Shown: positions 7,541-17,162, numbered from the stretch's first letter. The stretch is DNA of 61,140 nucleotides from Pseudomonas sp. HAR-UPW-AIA-41 (GCF_002304225.1 NZ_NSLB01000011.1:1-61140); one strand, 5' to 3'. Made by a program: numbers and translations. The notes: a model not told the origin generated them from the sequence alone.

Positions 7541-8935
7541 ATGCCACAAGCCACCCGCGCCGAACTCTTCGCCCTGCTGCGCCTGGCCGGCCCGCTGATC
7601 GCCGCACAGCTGGCCCATGTGCTGATGGTGTTCACCGACACCGTGATGATGGGCAAGCTCGGCCCCGAGGCACTGGCCGCCGGTGGCCTGGGCGCGGCGG
7701 CCTACAACCTGGTGTCGATCTTCTGCGTCGGCGTCACCGCTGCGGTGGGCAACCTGGTTGCCATCCGCCATGGCGCCGGCGATGCCCGGGGCGTGCGGCT
7801 GATGACCCAGGCCGGTATCTGGGTGGCTCTGGCGCTGGCCCTGCTGTCGATGCTGCTGCTGTGGAACGCGGCGCCCTTCCTGCGTCTGGCCGGGCAGGAG
7901 GAAGCCAACATCGCCGGCGCCATGAGCTTCCTGCAGACGCTGGTATTCGCCCTGCCCGGCTACCTGCTGTTCATGAGCCTGCGCGGCTTCACCAGTGCAC
8001 TGGGCAAGCCGGGGCCGGTGCTGGCCATCAGCCTCGGCGGCGCGGCGGCCAACTTCGTTCTCAACTATGTGCTGATCCACGGCCTGTTCGGCCTGCCGAA
8101 GATCGGCCTGGCCGGCATCGGCCTGGTCACCGCACTGGTGCAGACCGCCATGGCGCTGCTGCTGGCCCTTTACCTGCGCCGGCAGCCGTTCTACCAGCCC
8201 TGGCCACTGCTGCCCGGCCTGTTCGCCGTGCGCTGGGCGGACATCCGCGAGAACCTGCGTCTGGGCCTGCCGATCGGCGGCACCTACATCGTCGAATCCG
8301 GTTTGTTCTTCGTCGCCGCGCTGTGCATGGGCGCGCTGGGCAGCACGGAGCTGGCGGCACATCAGATCGCCATTCAGGCGGTCTACGTGGCCTTCATGGT
8401 GCCGGTGGGCATTTCCTACGCGGCCAGCTTTCGTATCGGTCAGCACTATGGCGCCGGGCGCTGGCACGAGGCACGGCAGACCGGCCGGCTGGCCATCGGT
8501 CTGGGCGCGCTGTGCATGCTTGGCTTTGCCCTGCTGTTCTGGCTGGCGCCGCACTGGGTGATCGAGCTGTTCCTCGATGCCGAAGATGCCCAGCACCGCG
8601 CGGTGATCGAGCTGGCGGTCAGTCTGCTGGCCATCGCCGCCTGGTTCGAGCTGTTCGACGGCCTGCAGACCATCGCCATGGGCGCCATCCGTGGCCTCAA
8701 GGATGCTCGCACTACTTTCTACGTCGGCCTGCTCTGCTACTGGGGCATTGGCGCGCCCATGGCCTGGGGCCTGGCCATGCCGCTGGGCTTCGGCGCGGCG
8801 GGCGTCTGGTGGGGGCTGGCCATCGGGCTGGCCTGCGCCGCGTGCGGCCTGATCGCCGCTTTCGAATGGCGCACCGGGCGTCACCTGCAGCCTTTGCCGG
8901 TGACTCAGCGGGTATGCCTGGGTGGCGAAGACTGA
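7541..8935 (+). CDS. norM: NorM-type MATE multidrug efflux pump
   Basis: A 464-residue inner-membrane transporter of the MATE family (two MatE repeats, twelve predicted membrane segments). The first segment contains LLRLAGPLIAAQLAHVLMVF followed by TDTVMMGKLGPEALAAGGLG, a NorM hallmark, and the second repeat contains GLPIGGTYIVESGLFFVAAL. Such proteins export cationic drugs in exchange for Na+ or H+. Length is normal. It matches the position of the PAO1 MATE gene next to proE. Its TGA stop is the left tip of a palindromic element. Confidence 0.88.
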   Translation: MPQATRAELFALLRLAGPLIAAQLAHVLMVFTDTVMMGKLGPEALAAGGLGAAAYNLVSIFCVGVTAAVGNLVAIRHGAGDARGVRLMTQAGIWVALALALLSMLLLWNAAPFLRLAGQEEANIAGAMSFLQTLVFALPGYLLFMSLRGFTSALGKPGPVLAISLGGAAANFVLNYVLIHGLFGLPKIGLAGIGLVTALVQTAMALLLALYLRRQPFYQPWPLLPGLFAVRWADIRENLRLGLPIGGTYIVESGLFFVAALCMGALGSTELAAHQIAIQAVYVAFMVPVGISYAASFRIGQHYGAGRWHEARQTGRLAIGLGALCMLGFALLFWLAPHWVIELFLDAEDAQHRAVIELAVSLLAIAAWFELFDGLQTIAMGAIRGLKDARTTFYVGLLCYWGIGAPMAWGLAMPLGFGAAGVWWGLAIGLACAACGLIAAFEWRTGRHLQPLPVTQRVCLGGED

Positions 8936-9077
8936 CTGGCAGTTGGAAAACTACCTGCGTTGCCATCGCAGCGTTAAAAACAGGCTCAGAATGCTCATTT
9001 ACCACTCGTAAACTGCGCTTCTTCGCCTGTTTTCGCCTTGCGCTGGCGGCCTCGCCAACGTTTTCAACAGCCAGTCA
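8933..9077. repeat. 145-bp interrupted palindrome spanning norM and proE stops
   Basis: The ends are a perfect inverted repeat, TGACTGGC (8933-8940) and GCCAGTCA (9070-9077). It continues imperfectly inward (GTTGGAAAAC against GTTTTCAAC), then AAAACAGGC (8977-8985) pairs with GCCTGTTTT (9025-9033), and the apex has ATTTAC against GTAAA. The terminal TGA on each strand is the stop codon of norM and of proE respectively. It can act as a two-way terminator and resembles short dispersed palindromic elements that I recall from Pseudomonas genomes; copy number was not tested. Confidence 0.7.
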
Positions 9078-10718
9078 ATCCGCCAGCAGGGCCTGACGCT
9101 GACCAAAGACGAGAAAGCGCGCCAGCTCGGTGAGCGGCAACGGCTTGCTGATGAAGTAGCCCTGCACCTGATCGCAGCCGAACTCGCGCAGCTGGCGCAG
9201 TTGCTCCGGTTCTTCGACCCCCTCGGCCACCACCTCAAGATGAAGGTTGTGCGCCATGTTGACCATGGCCTTGACCAGCTGCGGACCATCGCCGCGCTGG
9301 TGCATCTCGGCAACGAAGCTCTTGTCGATCTTCAGCAGGGTGATCGGCAGACTGGACAGGTGGACGAAGGAGGAGAAACCGGTGCCGAAGTCGTCCAGGG
9401 AGAAGCGCACGCCCAGTTCGCTGAGCGCATCCATGGTCAGGCGCACCTGATCGCTGCGGCGCATCACTGCGGTTTCGGTCAGCTCGAACTCCAGCCAGTG
9501 CCCGTCCACGCCACGCTCGTCGATCAGGCGCTGCAGGGTCGGTAGCAACTGACTGTCCTGGAACTGGCGGAACGACAGGTTCACTGCCATGTGCAGGTCC
9601 GGCAGGCCGCGACCACGCAGCCACTGCATATCGCGCAGGGCACGACTGATCACCCAGTAACCGAGCGGCACAATCAGCCCGCTTTCTTCGGCCAGTGGCA
9701 CGAATTCGTTGGGCGTGAGCAGTCCGCGCTCGCGGTGATTCCAGCGCACCAGTGCTTCCAGCCCGACGATCTCGCCCGTCTTGAGACTCAGGCGCGGCTG
9801 GTAGTGCAGCTCCAGCTCATCACGGCGCAGGGCCCGACGCAGCTCACTTTCCAGATCAGCCATGCAGCGCGCGCTGCGGTTGATGCGCTCGTCGTAGACG
9901 TGGAAGGTACAGCCCTGCTGACTCTTGGCCTGCTGCATGGCGATGTGCGCGTGCCACAGCAGCGGGTCGGCATCATCACCCGCGCGGGCATGGGCCAGGC
10001 CCAGACTGCAGCCCAGCAGCAGGCTTTCGCCATCCACCCAGTAGGGTTCGGCCAGCACTTCGGTGATGCGCTCGGCCAGCTTTTCCGCCCGCGAACTGTC
10101 GCGGCGGGTATCCAGCAACAGGGCAAATTCGTCGCTGCCCAAGCGGGCAAGCATGTCGCCGGCCTCCAGCTGGCCGCGCAGACGCGCCACCACCTGCAGG
10201 ATCAGACGATCACCGCCCTGATGCCCGAGGGCATCGTTGACGTGCTTGAAGTTGTCCAGATCGAGGTGGCCGAGTGCCAGGCCATGGCCGGTGAACTCGG
10301 CCAGGCGTGCGGCCAGCAGGGTCTGGAAGCCCTGGCGATTGGCGATACCGGTCAGCGCATCCTGCTCGGCCAGACGCCGCACGGCCCCCTGCAGGGCGGC
10401 GTAGTCAGCGGCATGGCGCAATGTGCGGCATAGCATGGCCGGGCTCAGCTCGGCGCGACTGAGCCAATCACTAACCCCCTCGGGGCGCTGCTCGGGCTCA
10501 TCTTCCAGCAGCAGGATCAACGGGAAGGGGCAACAGCCGGGTGCAGGCAAACAGGCCGGCGTGGCTAATACCAACGTACCGGGCTGCTCATCAAACAGAC
10601 CGCTCGCAGCAGACCAAGAAGGCGCGGTGATCAGCGCCGCGGTAGCATCAAGCTGCTCCAGGCGCTCACGCAGCAGCTCGGCCCAGGCGGGCGAATCTGC
10701 CAGCAACAACAAGCGCAT
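9075..10718 (-). CDS. proE: GGDEF-EAL c-di-GMP phosphodiesterase, ProE-like
   Basis: A 547-residue protein: a degenerate receiver-like N-terminus (residues 1-110), GGDEF domain (about 113-280) and EAL domain (about 285-540). The diguanylate cyclase signature is changed to GSDEF (194-198) and no RxxD inhibitory site precedes it. The EAL domain keeps EALVRW (321-326), LDDFGTGFSS and KIDKSF. A phosphodiesterase role is therefore expected. Position before rep matches PA5295 ProE, which lowers c-di-GMP and controls exopolysaccharide. An in-frame TTG at 10739 with GGGGAGG upstream is an alternative start. Confidence 0.85.
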   Translation of the reverse strand: MRLLLLADSPAWAELLRERLEQLDATAALITAPSWSAASGLFDEQPGTLVLATPACLPAPGCCPFPLILLLEDEPEQRPEGVSDWLSRAELSPAMLCRTLRHAADYAALQGAVRRLAEQDALTGIANRQGFQTLLAARLAEFTGHGLALGHLDLDNFKHVNDALGHQGGDRLILQVVARLRGQLEAGDMLARLGSDEFALLLDTRRDSSRAEKLAERITEVLAEPYWVDGESLLLGCSLGLAHARAGDDADPLLWHAHIAMQQAKSQQGCTFHVYDERINRSARCMADLESELRRALRRDELELHYQPRLSLKTGEIVGLEALVRWNHRERGLLTPNEFVPLAEESGLIVPLGYWVISRALRDMQWLRGRGLPDLHMAVNLSFRQFQDSQLLPTLQRLIDERGVDGHWLEFELTETAVMRRSDQVRLTMDALSELGVRFSLDDFGTGFSSFVHLSSLPITLLKIDKSFVAEMHQRGDGPQLVKAMVNMAHNLHLEVVAEGVEEPEQLRQLREFGCDQVQGYFISKPLPLTELARFLVFGQRQALLAD

Positions 10719-11016
10719 GGATTCTACAAACGCGCGCAAATGACCTCCCCGGCCAACCTCTACACGGCATGGAGCCGCGACTGCTAAAGCCTTCCGGGCG
10801 TTATACGTGCACTTTTCCCTGTGGGCCTTTCTGGCCAGCGCAGACTCTGCAGCCCGCGCTTGCGTCAGACAATGACCGATCGTCAGCTAAGGGTACTGAT
10901 TTATTGTGACTTGCCAAGCCAAGTGCATCGCGATCTGCATTTGGTCACATCCATAGGAATGCGCCGGCACAACACTCAGGCCCTGCTAAAATGCCGCTCC
11001 GTTTACTTGCAGTCTC

Positions 11017-13032
11017 ATGTCCATGTCTCGTCTCAACCCCCGCCAGCAGGAAGCCGTGAACTACATCGGCGGCCCCATGCTTGTGCTCGCCGGTGCCGGC
11101 TCCGGCAAGACCAGCGTGATCACGCGCAAGATCGCCTACCTGATCCAGCAGTGTGGCATCCGGGCACAGAACATTGTCGCGGTGACCTTCACCAACAAGG
11201 CCGCGCGCGAGATGAAAGAACGCGTCAGCAGCCTGCTGCGCGGCGGCGAAGGCAAAGGCCTGACGGTATCGACCTTCCACAATCTGGGCCTGAACATCAT
11301 CCGCAAGGAGCATGCGCGTCTGGGCTACAAGCCAGGCTTCTCGATCTTCGACGAGGGCGACATCAAGGCTCTGCTCACCGACATCATGCAGAAGGAATAC
11401 GCCGGCGATGACGGCGTGGACGAGATCAAGAACTACATCGGCGGCTGGAAGAACGACCTGATCCTGCCCGACGAGGCGCTGGCCAAGGCGCGCAACCCCA
11501 AGGAGCAGACCGCCGCCATCGTCTACCTGCACTACCAGCGCACGCTCAAGGCGTACAACGCGGTGGATTTCGACGACCTGATTCTGCTGCCGGTAAAGCT
11601 GTTTCAGGAGCACCCGGACATCCTGGAAAAATGGCAGTTCCGTGTGCGCTACATGCTGGTCGACGAATACCAGGACACCAACGCCAGCCAGTACCTGCTG
11701 GTGAAGATGCTGGTGCAGGACCGCGCCCAGTTCACCGTGGTCGGCGACGATGACCAGTCGATCTATGCCTGGCGCGGGGCGCGGCCGGAAAACCTGATGC
11801 AGCTGAAGGAGGACTTCCCCTCGCTCAAGGTGGTGATGCTGGAGCAGAACTACCGCTCCACCAGCCGCATCCTCAAGTGCGCCAACGTGCTGATCGCCAA
11901 CAACCCGCACGTGTTCGAGAAGCAGCTGTGGTCGGAGATGGGCCATGGCGACCCGATCCGCATCATCCGCTGCCGCAACGAGGAAGCCGAAGCCGAGCGC
12001 ATCGCCCTGGAAATCCTCACGCTGCACCTGCGCACCCAGCGCCCGTACAGTGAGTTCGCCATCCTCTACCGGGGCAACTACCAGGCCAAGCTGATGGAGC
12101 TGAAACTGCAGCACCATCAGATTCCCTATCGCCTGTCCGGCGGCACCAGCTTCTTCGCCCGTCAGGAGGTGAAGGACCTGATGAGCTACTTCCGCCTGCT
12201 GGTCAACCCGGACGACGACAACGCCTTCCTGCGCGTGATCAACGTGCCGCGCCGGGAGATTGGCTCGACCACGCTGGAAAAACTCGGCAATTACGCCACC
12301 GAGCGCAAGATCAGCATGTACGCGGCCTGCGACGAGCTGGGCCTGTCCGAGCATCTGGACAACCGCTATACCGAGCGCCTGTCGCGCTTCAAGCGCTACA
12401 TGGACAACCTGCGCCAGCAGTGCGCGCAGAACGACCCGATCGCCGCGCTGCGGAGCATGGTGATGGACATCGACTACGAGAACTGGATCCGCACCAACAG
12501 CTCCAGCGACAAGGCCGCGGACTTCCGCATGGGCAACGTCTGGTTCCTCATCGATGCGCTGAAGAACACCCTGGAGAAGGACGAGGACGGCGGCATGACC
12601 GTCGAGGACGCTATCGGCAAGCTGGTGCTGCGCGACATGCTCGAACGCCAGCAGGAGGAAGAGGAAGGCGCCGAAGGCGTGCAGATGATGACCCTGCATG
12701 CCAGCAAGGGCCTGGAGTTCCCCTACGTGTTCATCATGGGCATGGAGGAGGAAATCCTTCCGCACCGCTCCAGCATCGAGGCCGACACGGTCGAGGAAGA
12801 GCGCCGCCTGGCCTACGTGGGCATCACCCGCGCACGGCAGAATCTGGCCATCACCTTCGCCGCCAAGCGCAAGCAGTACGGCGAGATCGTCGAGTGCACG
12901 CCGAGCCGCTTCCTCGACGAACTGCCGCCCGAAGACCTGCAGTGGGAAAACCTCGAGGACGCTCCGCAGGAGGTCAAGGCCGCCACCGGCAAGTCGGCGC
13001 TGGCCGATATCCGAGCGATGCTGAAAAAGTAG
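11017..13032 (+). CDS. rep: ATP-dependent DNA helicase Rep
   Basis: A 671-residue superfamily 1A 3'-to-5' helicase that helps forks through protein blocks. Visible motifs are the Q-motif LNPRQQEAVNY, Walker A LAGAGSGKTSV, TFTNKAAREMKERV (Ia), VDEYQDTN (II), GDDDQSIYAWRGA (III), EQNYRST (IV), TLHASKGLEFPYV (V) and EERRLAYVGITRA (VI). Length and sequence fit Rep rather than UvrD, which is longer. In PAO1 rep is followed by poxB and xpt; here it is followed directly by a terminator and cycB. Confidence 0.95.
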   Translation: MSMSRLNPRQQEAVNYIGGPMLVLAGAGSGKTSVITRKIAYLIQQCGIRAQNIVAVTFTNKAAREMKERVSSLLRGGEGKGLTVSTFHNLGLNIIRKEHARLGYKPGFSIFDEGDIKALLTDIMQKEYAGDDGVDEIKNYIGGWKNDLILPDEALAKARNPKEQTAAIVYLHYQRTLKAYNAVDFDDLILLPVKLFQEHPDILEKWQFRVRYMLVDEYQDTNASQYLLVKMLVQDRAQFTVVGDDDQSIYAWRGARPENLMQLKEDFPSLKVVMLEQNYRSTSRILKCANVLIANNPHVFEKQLWSEMGHGDPIRIIRCRNEEAEAERIALEILTLHLRTQRPYSEFAILYRGNYQAKLMELKLQHHQIPYRLSGGTSFFARQEVKDLMSYFRLLVNPDDDNAFLRVINVPRREIGSTTLEKLGNYATERKISMYAACDELGLSEHLDNRYTERLSRFKRYMDNLRQQCAQNDPIAALRSMVMDIDYENWIRTNSSSDKAADFRMGNVWFLIDALKNTLEKDEDGGMTVEDAIGKLVLRDMLERQQEEEEGAEGVQMMTLHASKGLEFPYVFIMGMEEEILPHRSSIEADTVEEERRLAYVGITRARQNLAITFAAKRKQYGEIVECTPSRFLDELPPEDLQWENLEDAPQEVKAATGKSALADIRAMLKK

Positions 13033-13057
13033 TCGCCAGCGGAAATCTGCCGGCCAC

Positions 13058-13083
13058 AAAAAAACCGCCCGCAGGCGGTTTTT
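13058..13083. terminator. bidirectional intrinsic terminator between rep and cycB
   Basis: AAAACCGCC (13061-13069) pairs with GGCGGTTTT (13074-13082) around the loop CGCA, with an A-run on the left and a T-run on the right. It serves rep on the plus strand and cycB on the minus strand. Confidence 0.9.
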
Positions 13084-13098
13084 CAGCGAAGCGCGATC

Positions 13099-13524
13099 TT
13101 ACAGACCGGACATCTTCTTGATAGCGCCCTTCAGCTCGTCGTCCGAGCAGGTGGCGCAGGTGCCTTTCGGCGGCATGGCGTTGATACCGGCGATAGCCGA
13201 TTTCAGCAGACCGTCGACACCGCCCTTGGCACTGGCACGGGCTTTCCAGGCAGCAGCATCACCAATTTTCGGTGCGCCCAGAACGCCAGGTGTGTGGCAG
13301 GCGCCGCAGTGAGCAGCGATTACGTCGTCCGGAGACTTGGCACCACCGCCGGCAGCAGCGGCAACGGCGCCAACGCCCTTGCACTCTTCGCCCTGCACGC
13401 AGACTTGGCCAACTGGCTTCAGACGCTCGGCAATCACCGCCGCATCGTTATCGGCCTGGGCGTTAACAGCCCACAGGGCCAACACGGCAGCATTGGCTGC
13501 CAGCATTTTTTTAATCAGGTTCAC
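13099..13524 (-). CDS. cycB: cytochrome c5
   Basis: A 141-residue periplasmic mono-heme cytochrome. A signal peptide (residues 1-24, ending VNAQA) precedes the mature protein. The heme site is CGACH, and a later CATC pair is the disulfide-type motif of bacterial cytochromes c5, with the Met ligand probably in AMPPKGT. Cytochrome c5 carries electrons to terminal oxidases or nitrite reduction partners. The GTG at 13524 was chosen because GAGGG lies 8 nt upstream and it places the signal peptide at the N-terminus. Synteny matches PA5300. Confidence 0.88.
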   Translation of the reverse strand: MNLIKKMLAANAAVLALWAVNAQADNDAAVIAERLKPVGQVCVQGEECKGVGAVAAAAGGGAKSPDDVIAAHCGACHTPGVLGAPKIGDAAAWKARASAKGGVDGLLKSAIAGINAMPPKGTCATCSDDELKGAIKKMSGL

Positions 13525-13646
13525 GCTTACACCCTCATCGTGGCTGGTCACGCCCGCGACCACGGGTCTCGCGAGCGGGCGTCAGTATAGCGGCAAGCCT
13601 GCATCACCGAAATAACCCAAGGTGTCGCAGGGGCTTAGACCATAAG

Positions 13647-14195
13647 TTAGAAGTTCGCCGGGGTGGTGGCGCTGATCAGTCGCGCCGGCTTGTCGCCCGG
13701 GTTGCGGAAGCGATGCGGCTTGCCACTGTCGAAGTAGTAGCTGTCGCCCGGCTCCAGAAGAAACACTTCGCTGCCCACGGTCAGCTCCAGGCTGCCCTCG
13801 ATCAGCATGCCGGCTTCTTCGCCATCGTGGCTGTACATGTCCTCACCGGTATCGGCGCCCGGCGGGTAGGTTTCGTCGAGGAAGGCCAGGGCCCGGTTGG
13901 GGTGAGCCTTGCCCACCAGCTTGAAGGCCACCTCCCCGCTGCTCATGCTGAGCAGTTCGTCGGCCTTGTACACCACCTGGGTGGTGTTCTCTTCGTCCAT
14001 ATCGAGGGAGAAGAACTCCACCAGGGACATCGGGATGCCGGAAAGCACCTTCTTCAGCGAGCTGATCGAGGGGCTCACGCTGTTTTTCTCGATCATGGAG
14101 ATGGTGCTGTTGGTCACGCCTGCCCGCTTGGCGAGCTCACGCTGAGAAAGACCTTTGAGTTTGCGAATGCCTTGCAAACGAACGCCGACGTCCAA
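13647..14195 (-). CDS. pauR: XRE-cupin regulator of polyamine catabolism
   Basis: A 182-residue protein with an N-terminal XRE/Cro helix-turn-helix (LQGIRKLKGLSQRELAKRAG, VTNSTISMIEKN) and a C-terminal cupin (HDGEEAGMLIEGSLELTVGS, DSYYFDSGKPHRFRNPGD). This is the PuuR/PauR layout; PauR represses pau polyamine genes in P. aeruginosa. Translation starts at TTG (14195), supported by AAGGAGGAC about 8 nt upstream. It lies downstream of dadX on the same strand, as in PAO1 (PA5301). pauB4 and kauB in this window are probable targets. Confidence 0.85.
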   Translation of the reverse strand: MDVGVRLQGIRKLKGLSQRELAKRAGVTNSTISMIEKNSVSPSISSLKKVLSGIPMSLVEFFSLDMDEENTTQVVYKADELLSMSSGEVAFKLVGKAHPNRALAFLDETYPPGADTGEDMYSHDGEEAGMLIEGSLELTVGSEVFLLEPGDSYYFDSGKPHRFRNPGDKPARLISATTPANF

Positions 14196-14293
14196 TGCGG
14201 GTGTCCTCCTTAAAGGGGAGCGATATGTTGTCGGCGTAGTTTGTCAACGACGTTCAGAATTTACAACACTTTGTTTTCCCAAACGCCTCAAAC

Positions 14294-14308
14294 GCCCGTT
14301 TCACGGGC
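14294..14308 (-). terminator. hairpin downstream of dadX
   Basis: GCCCGT and ACGGGC form a 6-bp stem around a 3-nt loop, read after the dadX stop on the minus strand and followed by GTTTG rather than a pure T-run. It may weakly separate dadX from pauR. Confidence 0.45.
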
Positions 14309-14314
14309 CTGCAT

Positions 14315-15388
14315 TCATGAACCCGGGTATTCCCGGGGCACGCGCTTGAGGTTGCAGAAAATCTGATAGGGGATGGTGTCGGCATGCTGCGCCACCGTGC
14401 TGGCCAGCACCTGCCGCCCCCACAGTTCGACCCGGCTGCCCAGTCCGGCCTGCGGCAGATCGGTCAGATCGACGGTCAGCATGTCCATGGACACCCGGCC
14501 GATGATCCGCGTGAGCTGCCCATCCACCGCCACCGGCGTGCCGGTCGGGGCATGCCGTGGGTAGCCGTCGGCGTACCCCATGGCCACCACACCCACGCGG
14601 GTCGGCCGCTCGGTAATGAAACGCGCGGCGTAGCCCACCGGTTCACCGGCAGGCAGTTCACGCACGCTGATGACCCTGGACTCCAGCGTCATCACCGGCT
14701 GCAGCTGCGCAGCCAGCGGATGAGCCTCGGCAAAAGGCGTGGCGCCGTAAAGCATGATGCCGGGGCGTACCCAGTCGCTGGGGATGGACGGCCAGCCGAG
14801 AATCGCCGGCGAGTTGCGCAAGCTGACTTCAGCCTGCAGCTCGCCGCGGGCCGCCTGGAACACCGCCACCTGTTCGGCGCTGCGCGGACAGTCCAGCTCA
14901 TCGGCGCGGGCGAAGTGGCTCATCAGCACGATCTTGCCGACCTGTCCGCTGGCCAGCAGACGGCGGTAAGCCGCCTGGTATTCCGCCGGATGCAGGCCGA
15001 CCCGGTGCATACCGGAATCCATCTTCAGCCACAGGGTCAGCGGAGTTTTCAGCGAGGCGCGCTCGATGACATCAACCTGCCAGACCGAATGCACCACGCA
15101 CCACAGCTGATGCTGCTCGATCAGCGCCAGCTCCGCGGCTTCGAAAAAACCTTCCAGCAGCAGAATCGGCCCCTGCACACCCGCGGCGCGCAGCTCCAGC
15201 GCCTCCTCGATACAGGCCACCGCGTAACCATCGGCCAGGCCGGCCAGCGCCTCGGCGCAGCGCACCGCGCCATGGCCATAGGCATCGGCCTTGATCACGG
15301 CCAGCGCACGGGCACCGGTAGCCTCGCGGGCCAGTTGGTAGTTGTGCCGCAGGGCGGCGAGGTCGATCAGGGCACGGGCGGGACGCAT
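14315..15388 (-). CDS. dadX: catabolic alanine racemase
   Basis: A 357-residue fold-type III PLP enzyme that interconverts L- and D-alanine so that DadA can oxidise the D-form. The PLP lysine lies in [13 protein letters not shown] near the N-terminus. The second-subunit catalytic Tyr region is EPVGYAARF, and the substrate-binding GIMLYG is present. The start at 15388 ([10 protein letters not shown]) matches known Alr proteins. It follows dadA and the RidA-like gene, but an intrinsic terminator lies just upstream. Confidence 0.93.
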   Translation of the reverse strand: MRPARALIDLAALRHNYQLAREATGARALAVIKADAYGHGAVRCAEALAGLADGYAVACIEEALELRAAGVQGPILLLEGFFEAAELALIEQHQLWCVVHSVWQVDVIERASLKTPLTLWLKMDSGMHRVGLHPAEYQAAYRRLLASGQVGKIVLMSHFARADELDCPRSAEQVAVFQAARGELQAEVSLRNSPAILGWPSIPSDWVRPGIMLYGATPFAEAHPLAAQLQPVMTLESRVISVRELPAGEPVGYAARFITERPTRVGVVAMGYADGYPRHAPTGTPVAVDGQLTRIIGRVSMDMLTVDLTDLPQAGLGSRVELWGRQVLASTVAQHADTIPYQIFCNLKRVPREYPGS

Positions 15389-15412
15389 GGTGATTACTTC
15401 TTGGTCACGGTT

Positions 15413-15438
15413 AAAAAAAAGCCCGGCTAGTGCCGGGC
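15413..15438 (-). terminator. strong intrinsic terminator inside the dad gene group
   Basis: On the minus strand GCCCGGC, loop ACTA and GCCGGGC form a perfect 7-bp GC-rich stem followed by eight T residues. It lies after the RidA-like gene and 25 bp before the dadX start. It should reduce readthrough from dadA into dadX. Confidence 0.88.
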
Positions 15439-15501
15439 AAAACAAGGGTGTGTTCTGCCAAACACCCACCTGCATACTTCAAATGGACAGCGCTATGACA
15501 T

Positions 15502-15849
15502 TCAGAGCGCAGCAATCACCGACATTTCCACCAGTACCTGCGCGTCATAAAGCTTTGCCTCGACGGTAGCGCGGGCCGGCGTGGCGCCCGGCACGACCCA
15601 GGCATCCCACTCGGCATTCATGCCGGCATAGTCGGCCATGTCCTTGAGGTAGATGGTCACCGAGAGAATCCTGCTCTTGTCGGTACCGGCCTCGGCGAGA
15701 AAACGGTCGATGCTCGCCAGCGTCTCGCGGGTCTGCTGCCGAATGTCGCCGCGGTAGTCATCCGCCAGTTGGCCGGCCAGGTAGACCGTACCGTTGTGGA
15801 TGACAACTTCGCTGTAGCGCGACTCAGTGTGCAGGCGCTGGATGGACAT
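15502..15849 (-). CDS. RidA/YjgF-family protein of the dad operon
   Basis: A 115-residue member of the RidA (YjgF/YER057c) family ([19 protein letters not shown]; later [14 protein letters not shown], containing the conserved Arg that holds carboxylates). RidA proteins hydrolyse reactive enamine/imine intermediates. Since DadA makes an imine from D-alanine, clearance of its product is a plausible role. Its start overlaps the end of dadA by 26 bp, so translation is probably coupled. Corresponds to PA5303. Confidence 0.88.
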   Translation of the reverse strand: MSIQRLHTESRYSEVVIHNGTVYLAGQLADDYRGDIRQQTRETLASIDRFLAEAGTDKSRILSVTIYLKDMADYAGMNAEWDAWVVPGATPARATVEAKLYDAQVLVEMSVIAAL

Positions 15850-17122
15850 GCTTGTGACTCTCCTTGGACGGACGGTAGCGGGAAATATCCAGGCCTTCCG
15901 GGCTGATCTGCGGACGCTTCTTCGCCATCAGATCGGCGAGCAGGCGACCGGAGCCGCAGGCCATGGTCCAGCCAAGGGTACCGTGTCCGGTGTTGAGGAA
16001 CAGGTTGCGGTAGCTGGTGGCGCCGACGATCGGGGTGCCGTCCGGGGTCGCCGGACGCAGACCGGTCCAGAACTCGGCCTGCTTGAGGTCACCGCCCTGC
16101 GGGTACAGATCGCCGGTGATCATCTCCAGCGTTTCGCGCCGGCGCGGGTTGAGCGACAGATCGAACCCGGCGATTTCGGCCATGCCGCCAACGCGGATAC
16201 GGTTATCGAAACGGGTGATGGCGACCTTGTAGGTCTCGTCGAGAATGGTCGAGGTCGGCGCCATCGCCGCGTTGATGATCGGCACGGTCAGTGAGTAGCC
16301 CTTGAGCGGGTAGAGCGGCGCCTTGATTCCCAGCGGCTTGAGCAGTTGCGGACTGTAGCTGCCCAGTGCCAGAACGTAGTGATCGGCGGTTTCCAGCTTG
16401 CCGTCGATCCACACGCCGTTGATACGGTCACCCACGGCATCCAGACGCTGGATGTTCTGGCCAAAGCGGAATTCCACGCCCAGCTGCTTGGCCATCTCGG
16501 CCAGCTTGCTGGTGAACATCTGGCAGTCACCGGTCTGGTCGTTGGGCAGACGCAGGGCGCCGGCCAGCTTGTCGGTGACACCGGCCAGAGCCGGCTCGAC
16601 ACGGGCGATACCGGCACGGTCCAGCAGTTCGAACGGCACGCCGGATTGCTCCAGCACGGCGATATCCTTGGCGGCGCCATCCAGCTGAGCCTGGGTGCGG
16701 AACAGCTGGGTGGTGCCCAGCTGACGGCCTTCATAGCTGATGCCGGTTTCGGCGCGCAGTTCGTCGAGGCAGTCGCGGCTGTACTCGGACAGGCGCACCA
16801 TGCGCTCCTTGTTCACCGCATAGCGCGCGGCGGTGCAGTTGCGCAGCATCTGCAGCATCCAGAAGTACTGGTCAGCCTCGCCGGTGAGCTTGATCGCCAG
16901 CGGCGCGTGCTTCTGCAGCAGCCACTTCATGGCTTTCAGCGGGATGCCCGGAGCGGCCCAGGGCGAGGCGTAGCCCGGCGAGACCTGACCGGCGTTGGCA
17001 AAGCTGGTTTCCAGGGCGGGACCGTTCTGCCGGTCAACCACCACCACCTCGAAACCGGCCCGCGCCAGGTAATAGGCACTGGCCGTACCAATCACACCGC
17101 TGCCAAGGACCAGAACACGCAT
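15824..17122 (-). CDS. dadA: D-amino acid dehydrogenase
   Basis: A 432-residue FAD enzyme that oxidises D-alanine and other D-amino acids to 2-oxo acids and passes electrons to the respiratory chain. The N-terminus has the dinucleotide fold [20 protein letters not shown]; the C-terminus has [17 protein letters not shown]. The ATG at 17122 gives the family length and is preceded by GGGAGGCGG. A longer in-frame extension upstream is not needed. It is divergent from the Lrp-type gene and leads the dadA, ridA-like, dadX group. Confidence 0.93.
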   Translation of the reverse strand: MRVLVLGSGVIGTASAYYLARAGFEVVVVDRQNGPALETSFANAGQVSPGYASPWAAPGIPLKAMKWLLQKHAPLAIKLTGEADQYFWMLQMLRNCTAARYAVNKERMVRLSEYSRDCLDELRAETGISYEGRQLGTTQLFRTQAQLDGAAKDIAVLEQSGVPFELLDRAGIARVEPALAGVTDKLAGALRLPNDQTGDCQMFTSKLAEMAKQLGVEFRFGQNIQRLDAVGDRINGVWIDGKLETADHYVLALGSYSPQLLKPLGIKAPLYPLKGYSLTVPIINAAMAPTSTILDETYKVAITRFDNRIRVGGMAEIAGFDLSLNPRRRETLEMITGDLYPQGGDLKQAEFWTGLRPATPDGTPIVGATSYRNLFLNTGHGTLGWTMACGSGRLLADLMAKKRPQISPEGLDISRYRPSKESHKHVHPAPAH

Positions 17123-17154
17123 TGCCGCCTCCCACATCTGGCCTGGCCAGACGT

Positions 17155-17162
17155 TTGTTATT
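17155..17162 (-). promoter_or_regulatory. Crc/Hfq CA motif in dadA leader
   Basis: On the minus strand the leader reads AATAACAA, an exact fit to AANAANAA, the motif through which Hfq and Crc repress translation in Pseudomonas. It lies 33-40 nt upstream of the dadA ATG, downstream of the -10 candidate TATACT (17182-17187). Confidence 0.45.

Noticed and set aside
10945..13059. 704-residue open frame on the minus strand opposite rep
   Set aside because: Composition is that of a GC-rich antisense shadow (His/Gln/Val/Ala-rich, no motif), while the plus strand carries every Rep helicase motif.
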